This document shows, piece by piece, positions 7,236-12,147 of a DNA stretch of 12,147 nucleotides. The position numbers and the translations under genes were made by a program. The stretch is taken from contig JALSPE010000073.1 of NCBI GenBank assembly GCA_026986085.1, positions 1 to 12,147 of the forward strand, given 5' to 3'. This DNA comes from Campylobacteraceae bacterium (GTDB taxonomy: Bacteria > Campylobacterota > Campylobacteria > Campylobacterales > Sulfurovaceae). The notes beneath the pieces are model-generated. The model was not told the DNA's origin, did no database searches, and saw nothing but the letters and a program-made list of their open reading frames with translations. The stretch's first letter is position 1. The number at the start of each line of letters is the position of its first letter.

Positions 7236-7304
7236 TTTTTTTTATAACTATTTAAATGATATGATTATTAAGAGGTTATTTTAAGTAACAAAAGGTTTTA
7301 ATGG
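7236..7304 (+). promoter_or_regulatory. Promoter and ribosome site of rarA
   Basis: An extended -10 (TGATATGAT, 7257-7265) follows a T-rich stretch (T8 at 7236-7243), which is the usual promoter look in Campylobacterota, without a clear -35. AAAGG (7291-7295) precedes the GTG at 7305 by 9 nt. The T8 run could alternatively serve as the tail of a terminator formed by the preceding palindrome. Confidence 0.4.
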
Positions 7305-8489
7305 GTGCAAAATTTAGCTATAAAATATAGACCAAAAAATTTTAATGAAATTCTCTCACAAGAGCATTTAGTTGGGAGTAGAGGTATCTTTAGAGGATTT
7401 GTTGATAATAATTACTTTCCAAATGCTATATTTTACGGAACTGCCGGATGTGGTAAAACTACACTTGCTAGAGTGATTGCTAAAGAGCTTAAATGGGATT
7501 TTTATGAGTTTAATGCAACTACTATTAAGGTAGAGGAGCTTAGATATGTTATTAAGCAATATAAGGGGGCTTTAACTCATCCACTTCTATTTATAGATGA
7601 GATACACAGGCTCACTCGCAATCAAGAGGAGGTTCTTTTACCATTTATGGAGAGTGGTGAGATTGTTTTAATTGGGGCTTCTACTGCTAATCCTTATTAC
7701 TCTTTAAGTTCAGCTTTTCGTTCTCGTAGCCATCTATTTAAGTTAAATTCTATTAAAGATAGCGATATTAAAGTTCTACTTTCAAAGGTTATTGAGAGTG
7801 AAAATTTTAGTGTAGATGATGAGGCAATTGAGTATATTGTAAAGAGTTCAAATGGTGATGCTAGAGGAGCTTTGAATTTGCTTGAGAGTGCTGTTATGGC
7901 AAGTGATAAAGTTACTCTTGATACTCTAAAAGCAATAAGAGGTGAGGTTTTAAGAGATGGAACATCACAAAGCGATAGTCACTATGAACTAACTTCTGCT
8001 ATGATTAAGAGTATTAGAGGTAGTGATATTAATGCAGCTTTGTATTATCTTGCAAGATTGATTAGTGAAGGTGAAAATCCGGAATTTATTGCAAGAAGAT
8101 TAGCAATATTAGCTAGTGAAGATATTGGTAATGCAAATCCAAACGCTTTAAATCTAGCAGCTTCTACTACTACAATTGTCTCTAAAATTGGTTATCCAGA
8201 GGCAAGAATCCCACTATCTCAACTTGTAATATATCTTGCATCATCTCCAAAATCTAATAGTTCATACAGAGCGATAAACAGTGCTTTAAAAGCAGTAGAA
8301 GATGGCTTGATTTTAAGTGTTCCTAATAATATAAAAACTCACTCTAAAAGCTATATCTATCCTCACGACTTTGGTGGTTATGTAAAGCAAAAGTATTTAG
8401 AAAAAGAGTTACAGTTTTATAAAAGTAGTAGTATTGGTTTTGAAAAAACTTTAAATGATTGGATAGAAAAAATTAAAAGAGAAGAGTAG
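7305..8489 (+). CDS. rarA: Replication-associated recombination protein RarA (MgsA), AAA+ ATPase, 394 aa
   Basis: A clamp-loader-like AAA+ ATPase of the RarA/MgsA/WRNIP1 family that acts at stalled forks and gaps with SSB. The N-terminus has the family phrase KYRPKNFNEILSQEHLVG; Walker A is GTAGCGKTT (45-53), Walker B LLFIDEIHR (94-102), sensor 1 GASTANP (124-130) and an arginine-rich RSRSHLF after it. The C-terminal tetramerisation region contains RRLAILASEDIGNANPNAL and the closing YIYPHDFGGYVKQKYL. The P-loop is unusual in having Ala-Gly-Cys where most relatives read Pro-Gly-Thr. GTG at 7305 is the only usable start because an in-frame TAA lies at 7299. An ATG at 7301 in another frame would give only nine codons. 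It appears to be a single-gene unit. Confidence 0.92.
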   Translation: MQNLAIKYRPKNFNEILSQEHLVGSRGIFRGFVDNNYFPNAIFYGTAGCGKTTLARVIAKELKWDFYEFNATTIKVEELRYVIKQYKGALTHPLLFIDEIHRLTRNQEEVLLPFMESGEIVLIGASTANPYYSLSSAFRSRSHLFKLNSIKDSDIKVLLSKVIESENFSVDDEAIEYIVKSSNGDARGALNLLESAVMASDKVTLDTLKAIRGEVLRDGTSQSDSHYELTSAMIKSIRGSDINAALYYLARLISEGENPEFIARRLAILASEDIGNANPNALNLAASTTTIVSKIGYPEARIPLSQLVIYLASSPKSNSSYRAINSALKAVEDGLILSVPNNIKTHSKSYIYPHDFGGYVKQKYLEKELQFYKSSSIGFEKTLNDWIEKIKREE

Positions 8490-8770
8490 GATAATTGTTC
8501 TAATTTATATATTGTATAACTTTATATAATATAAATTGATATTTAATTTCTATTGAAAAAATCGAACTTTATTTTTTAATAATATCTTTTTTAATAAATT
8601 ATATTTATCATCTTTTAAAATAATAATTATTTATATTATAAAAAAGAGTGTAACTAATGGTATCATATAATAAAATATTATAGTATAATCTCTTATCTTT
8701 AAATAGTCTATTTATAAATGAGTGATACTATTGTAATGTAAATTATATAGCGTTAGGAGGTTACACAGTT
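8490..8770. other. AT-rich leader between rarA and the sox genes
   Basis: No gene is seen. Three structures are visible. AATTTATAT (8502-8510) pairs with ATATAAATT (8529-8537) just after rarA, a possible weak terminator. CTTTTTTA (8586-8593) pairs with TAAAAAAG (8639-8646), with imperfect AT-rich pairing further in. Finally GTGTAAC (8648-8654) and GTATCA (8660-8665) are matched in nested order by TGATAC (8723-8728) and GTTACAC (8760-8766), the last touching the soxC ribosome site. In DNA this AT-rich, short repeats arise easily by chance. Confidence 0.45.
8684..8760 (+). promoter_or_regulatory. Candidate sox promoter (-10) and strong soxC ribosome site
   Basis: A consensus TATAAT lies at 8684-8689; it would start a transcript with a leader of about 75 nt. 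No good -35 is visible, and other TATA-like sites nearby make this tentative. The ribosome site AGGAGG (8755-8760) is the best in the window. It stands 10 nt before TTG at 8771 and decides that start, since no in-frame ATG or GTG is closer. Confidence 0.35.
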
Positions 8771-10060
8771 TTGAATAATAGTAACAGTATAGATGAAACT
8801 GCAAACAGAAGAGGCTTTTTGAAAAATATAGCAGCTTCTGTTGTTGCAGCAGGCGCACTCGCTCCAGTTACACTTAGTGCAAAGGATGATCCTGCACTAA
8901 TTGAAGAACCAGAGTGGGGTAAAAAGCTTGGTTTTCCAGTGGATGCAACTCCATATGGACAACCCTCACCATATGAGCACAATGTAATTAGAAGAGTTCA
9001 TAAGCTTCTAAGTTCAGGAGATATGTATGCTTCTGTTGCAATGTGTCCTATTCAAGATTTGAGTGGAATTATTACACCAAATGGTCTATTTTTCCATAGA
9101 TCTCATGGTGGAGCAGCAATTGTTGATCCAAATGAGTATAGATTAGTTATTCATGGTTTGGTTGAAAAACCATTAGTATTAACGCTAGAGCAGTTAAAAA
9201 GATACCCAAGTGAGTCTAGAATTCACTTTATTGAGTGTCCAGCAAATGGCTCAACTGAGTGGAGAGCTCCTCAATTTAATACACTTCAATTTATGAAGGG
9301 TATGATGAGTTCTGCTGAGTGGACTGGTGTTAAACTTTCGACTCTACTTAAAGATGTTGGTATTAAACCAGAGGCTAAGTGGGTTTTAGCTGAAGGTAGT
9401 GATAACTCTCATATGGGTAGAACACTTCCTGTAGAGAAGATTTTAGATGATGCTATGGTTGTTTGGGCTCAAAATGGTGAAGCTCTTCGTCCTGAGCAAG
9501 GTTATCCAGTAAGACTTCTTGTTCCAGGTTGGGAGGGTAACTTAAATGTTAAGTGGCTTAAACGACTTGAATTTGGTGATAAACCTTGGCATGCAAAAGA
9601 GGAGACATCTAAATATACAATGCTAACTCCATCTGGAAAAGCAATTAGATTCTTCTGGCCAATGGAGGTAAACTCTGTAATTACAAGTCCTTGTCCAGAT
9701 AAACCTTGGACTGACCTTAAAAAAGGTGATATAGTTGAAATTGAAGGACTTGCATGGACTGGTCAAGGAACTGTAAAAGGTGTTGATATCAGCTTTGATG
9801 GTGGTAAAAACTGGGTAGAGGCTAACTTAAAAGGTTTAGTATTACCTAAGTCTTGGACTAGATTTAGCTATATGTATAAGTGGGAAGGTAAGCCAATTCT
9901 TCTTAGCTCTAGGGCTTATGATGATGCTGGTTTTGTTCAACCTACTATTGATCAAGAGGTAAAAGTTATGGGCGTTGAGGCAATCTATCACCGTAATGCA
10001 ATTGTTACATGGGAAGTTAAAGCAAATGGGGAGGTAAATAATGTTCACATTAGAAGTTAA
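8771..10060 (+). CDS. soxC: SoxC, molybdenum sulfane dehydrogenase subunit, 429 aa
   Basis: Catalytic subunit of Sox(CD)2, which oxidises the outer sulfur atom bound to SoxY in the periplasm and passes electrons to SoxD. A twin-arginine signal (NRRGFLKNI, Arg13-Arg14, then an Ala/Val-rich stretch to about residue 37) fits export of a folded molybdopterin protein. The sulfite-oxidase-type Mo domain follows: TPNGLFFHRSHGG (102-114), IHFIECPANGS with presumed Mo ligand Cys156, and GYPVRLLVPGWEGNLNVKWL. A Mo-Co dimerisation domain occupies about 290-429. The start is TTG at 8771, supported by AGGAGG. Its end overlaps soxD by 20 nt. A plain sulfite dehydrogenase is the alternative; the SoxD and SoxXY neighbours and the HRSHGG segment favour SoxC. 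Confidence 0.93.
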   Translation: MNNSNSIDETANRRGFLKNIAASVVAAGALAPVTLSAKDDPALIEEPEWGKKLGFPVDATPYGQPSPYEHNVIRRVHKLLSSGDMYASVAMCPIQDLSGIITPNGLFFHRSHGGAAIVDPNEYRLVIHGLVEKPLVLTLEQLKRYPSESRIHFIECPANGSTEWRAPQFNTLQFMKGMMSSAEWTGVKLSTLLKDVGIKPEAKWVLAEGSDNSHMGRTLPVEKILDDAMVVWAQNGEALRPEQGYPVRLLVPGWEGNLNVKWLKRLEFGDKPWHAKEETSKYTMLTPSGKAIRFFWPMEVNSVITSPCPDKPWTDLKKGDIVEIEGLAWTGQGTVKGVDISFDGGKNWVEANLKGLVLPKSWTRFSYMYKWEGKPILLSSRAYDDAGFVQPTIDQEVKVMGVEAIYHRNAIVTWEVKANGEVNNVHIRS

Positions 10061-11174
10061 GAAGATATCTAAGGTAGTAGCATTAACTCTATTTGCAGTT
10101 ACAACTTTTGTGAATGCAGGTGATGTTAAAGATGTAAAAGGTCCATCTTTTAAAGAGAGAGCAATTGATGGTTCTGTAGAGTATAAAGTTAAAGACAACA
10201 GTTATGCAGGTGTTTACAAGGTAAACCCTCAAGTTGCTAAAGAGAAAATTAAGTATGGTAGAACACCAAGTAAAACAGAGATTAAAGCTGGTGATATTGA
10301 TGTTCGTTACGATTGGCAAGGTCTTCCAGATGGGAAGGGTAGCGTAGCAAAAGGTGATGAGTTATTTGAAGCTAAATGTGCTATGTGTCATGGTGATATG
10401 GGTAGTGGAGGAAAAGGTTATCCAAAACTAACAGGTGGAGATATAACTACACTTAAAAATCAACTTGTTCATCCAGAAAATGGAGATGAAGGACCAGAGA
10501 GGTCTATAGGGGCTTATTGGCCATATGCATCAACACTATGGTGGTATATTAAAACTGGTATGCCTTTCCCTCATCCAATGAGTCTAAGTAATGATGATGT
10601 ATATGCAATTGTAGCATATCTATTATCTGTAGAAGAGATTCAAATAGATGGAAAAGATTTAGATGATGATTATGTTTTGGATAAAAAGAAATTAATGAAG
10701 GTGGTAATGCCTAATGTTAATGGATTCTATCCTGATGTAAATGGAAAAGATGGTCCAATGGTAATGAAGAAGTTTTTAAGTGATCCAAAAAACTATGGAA
10801 CACCAACTAAAAGATGTATGAAAGATTGTCCAACTGCTAAAGTTGTTCATATTAAAGCATCTCTTAATGATGGTATCACTCCTCCATTATCGGAAAAAAG
10901 AGATATGCCTAAAGAGAAGAAGAGTGCAGGTGGTGATAATAAATTTGCAAAACTTTATAAGGCTAAATGTAGTGCTTGTCATGGAAATGATGCAATTGCA
11001 CCAAAAGTTGGTAAAAAAGATAGCTGGGCTGATAGAATCAAGCAAGGTAAAGATACACTTTACAAACATGCACTTAAAGGCTTTAAAGGTATGCCAGCTA
11101 AAGGTGGTAATGCAGATTTAAGCGATGCAGATGTAAAGGGTATTGTTGATTATATGATTGAGCAGTCCAAATAA
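10041..11174 (+). CDS. soxD: SoxD, dihaem cytochrome c subunit of sulfane dehydrogenase, 377 aa
   Basis: Electron-accepting partner of SoxC in the periplasm. An N-terminal Sec signal (KKISKVVALTLFAVTTFVNAG) is likely cleaved near residue 26. Two class I haem sites are seen: CAMCH (Cys113, Cys116, His117) and CSACH (Cys310, Cys313, His314). Candidate axial methionines are in MPFPHPMS (174-181) and KGMPAKGG (349-356). YWPYASTLWWYIKTGMPFPHP is the typical SoxD phrase of the first cytochrome domain. A further pair, Cys259 and Cys264 (CMKDC), is not a haem motif and may form a disulfide. The ATG at 10041 has GGGGAGG 6 nt upstream and lies within soxC, so the two are probably translationally coupled for equal subunit amounts. 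Confidence 0.92.
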   Translation: MFTLEVKKISKVVALTLFAVTTFVNAGDVKDVKGPSFKERAIDGSVEYKVKDNSYAGVYKVNPQVAKEKIKYGRTPSKTEIKAGDIDVRYDWQGLPDGKGSVAKGDELFEAKCAMCHGDMGSGGKGYPKLTGGDITTLKNQLVHPENGDEGPERSIGAYWPYASTLWWYIKTGMPFPHPMSLSNDDVYAIVAYLLSVEEIQIDGKDLDDDYVLDKKKLMKVVMPNVNGFYPDVNGKDGPMVMKKFLSDPKNYGTPTKRCMKDCPTAKVVHIKASLNDGITPPLSEKRDMPKEKKSAGGDNKFAKLYKAKCSACHGNDAIAPKVGKKDSWADRIKQGKDTLYKHALKGFKGMPAKGGNADLSDADVKGIVDYMIEQSK

Positions 11175-11193
11175 CCAAAAGAAAGGACGGAGT

Positions 11194-11535
11194 ATGAAAA
11201 AGGTATTAACAACATTTGCAGTAGTAGCACTAAGTGCTACTTTTGCTAATGCAAATAGTGATTTAGTAAAAGAGGGTGAAAAGATCTTTAATACAAAAAA
11301 GATTGGAAACTGTTTTGCTTGTCATGCGGCAAATGGTAAAAAGATTAATGGCCCAGGAAGTTTGGGGCCAAAATTGCAATATTTATCTAGTTGGCCAGAG
11401 AAGGCTTTATATGATAAAGTTTATGACCCATATACAACAAATCCAATTTCGGCAATGCCTGCATTTGGAAAAAATGGAGTATTAACAGATAAACAGATTA
11501 AAGCAGTAGTTGCTTATTTAAAGACAATTAAATAG
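11194..11535 (+). CDS. soxX: SoxX, monohaem cytochrome c of the SoxXA complex, 113 aa
   Basis: SoxXA joins thiosulfate oxidatively to the SoxY cysteine; SoxX is the small electron-transfer subunit. A Sec signal (MKKVLTTFAVVALSATFANA) is followed by one haem site, CFACH (Cys40, Cys43, His44), the GPGSLGPKL loop, and AMPAFGKNGVLT with presumed axial Met88, then DKQIKAVVAYL. The spacing NPISAMPAFG is characteristic of SoxX. I chose ATG at 11194, which has AAAGGA and GGAG directly upstream and gives a proper signal peptide; an in-frame ATG at 11158 inside soxD would add 12 polar residues. It starts 19 nt after soxD. A generic small cytochrome c is the alternative, but position before soxY supports SoxX. 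soxA is not in the window. Confidence 0.85.
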   Translation: MKKVLTTFAVVALSATFANANSDLVKEGEKIFNTKKIGNCFACHAANGKKINGPGSLGPKLQYLSSWPEKALYDKVYDPYTTNPISAMPAFGKNGVLTDKQIKAVVAYLKTIK

Positions 11536-11575
11536 TTGTTTATGCAAATATAAAACAAATTAAAAAGGAAAAATA

Positions 11576-12049
11576 ATGGAAAGAAGAAAATTTTTAGGTT
11601 TAGGTTTAGGAGCAGCAGCAATCTCTTTAGCGCCAGTTTCATTAATGGCAAAAGATTATAGAAAAGAGTTACCAAAGGTATGGGCTATTAAGAATAAAGA
11701 TGCTGAGAATGATTTAACAGGAACAAATGAAGCAATTAAAGCAGTATTTGGAAGTGATAAAACAGAAGATGGTAAAATTAAGTTAAAAGCTCCAGATATT
11801 GCAGAAAATGGTGCTGTTGTTCCGGTTAATTTTAAATTAGATAAAGCTAGTAAGATAGCTCTTTTCCAAAGTGCAGATCCAGAAGCTTTAGTAGCAATTT
11901 GGGACATTCCAGAAGCTGGTATTCCAGATTATGGCGTAAGAATTAAGATGGCAAAAACAGGAACTGTAACAGTAGTTGCAGAAGTTGATGGAAAACTATA
12001 TAAAGCTAGTAAAGTTGTAAAAGTAACAGCTGGTGGTTGTGGAGGTTGA
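11576..12049 (+). CDS. soxY: SoxY, sulfur-carrier subunit, 157 aa
   Basis: SoxY, as a SoxYZ heterodimer, carries the sulfur intermediates covalently on a swinging C-terminal cysteine while SoxXA, SoxB and SoxCD act on them. The C-terminal GGCGG (153-157, reactive Cys155) is the defining motif and is complete. A twin-arginine signal (MERRKFLGLGLGAAAIS) ends near Ala25; since SoxZ usually has no signal, the pair is thought to be exported together. The mature part is the expected beta-sandwich, with VPVNFKLD, DPEALVAIWDIPEAG and YGVRIKMAKTG blocks. Start ATG at 11576 has AAGGA upstream and a 40-nt gap from soxX. The next gene should be soxZ but is not seen within the remaining 98 nt. Confidence 0.93.
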   Translation: MERRKFLGLGLGAAAISLAPVSLMAKDYRKELPKVWAIKNKDAENDLTGTNEAIKAVFGSDKTEDGKIKLKAPDIAENGAVVPVNFKLDKASKIALFQSADPEALVAIWDIPEAGIPDYGVRIKMAKTGTVTVVAEVDGKLYKASKVVKVTAGGCGG

Positions 12050-12147
12050 TTTAACCCCACGCAATAGTATTAAAGTAAAAAGCTTTAGGAGTTCCATATA
12101 AAAATGGATTTAAGTGTAGCGTAGCTTAGAGAGCTTTGCTCTATAGG
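12050..12147 (+). other. Non-coding tail after soxY, with two small hairpins
   Basis: All three forward frames are stopped in this stretch (for example the ATG at 12104 gives only six codons), so soxZ does not begin here. TCCAT (12093-12097) pairs with ATGGA (12104-12108), and AGAGC (12130-12134) with GCTCT (12138-12142). Neither is followed by a clear T run before the window ends. It may be a terminator region, the edge of a repeat, or a spacer before soxZ. Confidence 0.4.

Noticed and set aside
10041..10060. Frameshift or fusion between soxC and soxD
   Set aside because: The 20-nt overlap has a strong ribosome site before a good soxD signal peptide, and SoxC reaches a normal end, so it is an ordinary coupled overlap.
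9842..10319. Minus-strand open frames across the soxC-soxD junction
   Set aside because: They are antisense shadows of well-supported Sox genes, with no recognisable domains or ribosome sites.
10810..10840. Possible third haem site in SoxD around Cys259 and Cys264
   Set aside because: The sequence is CMKDC, with three residues between the cysteines and no following histidine, so it is not a CxxCH motif; a disulfide is more likely.
12080..12147. Start of soxZ after the TAGGAG at 12086-12091
   Set aside because: The only ATG in range gives six codons and the other forward frames are also stopped.

Overview
The window reads as chromosomal DNA of a sulfur-oxidising member of the Campylobacterota (Epsilonproteobacteria), broadly Sulfurimonas-like. 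The evidence is AT-rich sequence, an RNase J with a long basic Asn/Ser/Arg-rich N-terminal extension, an rsmA-rnj-kdsD gene order that I recall from Helicobacter (HP1431-HP1430-HP1429), short overlapping genes with GTG/TTG starts, and a periplasmic thiosulfate-oxidising (Sox) locus. Genus cannot be fixed from this sequence alone.

Layout. 1-245: gene-free, AT-rich, with two adjacent inverted repeats downstream of the first gene. 246-1205 (-): an MltB-type lytic transglycosylase, divergent from pal (1306-1905, +), the outer-membrane peptidoglycan-associated lipoprotein; pal ends in a hairpin. 1949-6960 (+): a tight five-gene run, rsmA, rnj, kdsD, an RluB/RsuA-type pseudouridine synthase gene and yjbQ, with three overlaps and one 5-nt gap. 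It joins rRNA modification and RNA decay to Kdo/LPS precursor synthesis. 6960-7226: a non-coding palindromic element of about 267 bp with 32-bp near-perfect terminal inverted repeats and two further internal stems; it starts on the last base of the yjbQ stop codon. 7305-8489 (+): rarA, a AAA+ replication-fork/recombination ATPase. 8490-8770: gene-free AT-rich leader. 8771-12049 (+): soxC, soxD, soxX, soxY. 12050-12147: no coding sequence seen; soxZ is not directly after soxY.

How the genes work together. SoxY carries the sulfur substrate on its C-terminal GGCGG cysteine. SoxX is the monohaem half of the SoxXA cytochrome that loads it, and SoxCD (Mo enzyme plus dihaem cytochrome) oxidises the bound sulfane sulfur, so SoxCD predicts full oxidation of thiosulfate to sulfate in the periplasm. 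SoxZ, SoxA and SoxB must lie elsewhere. Pal and the transglycosylase serve the cell wall and outer membrane. The rsmA-yjbQ run and rarA are housekeeping genes.

No phage, plasmid, CRISPR, transposase, tRNA or rRNA gene was found. The strongest candidate for something undescribed is the three-armed palindromic element at 6960-7226; the next most interesting point is the soxCD-soxXY arrangement without an adjacent soxZ.
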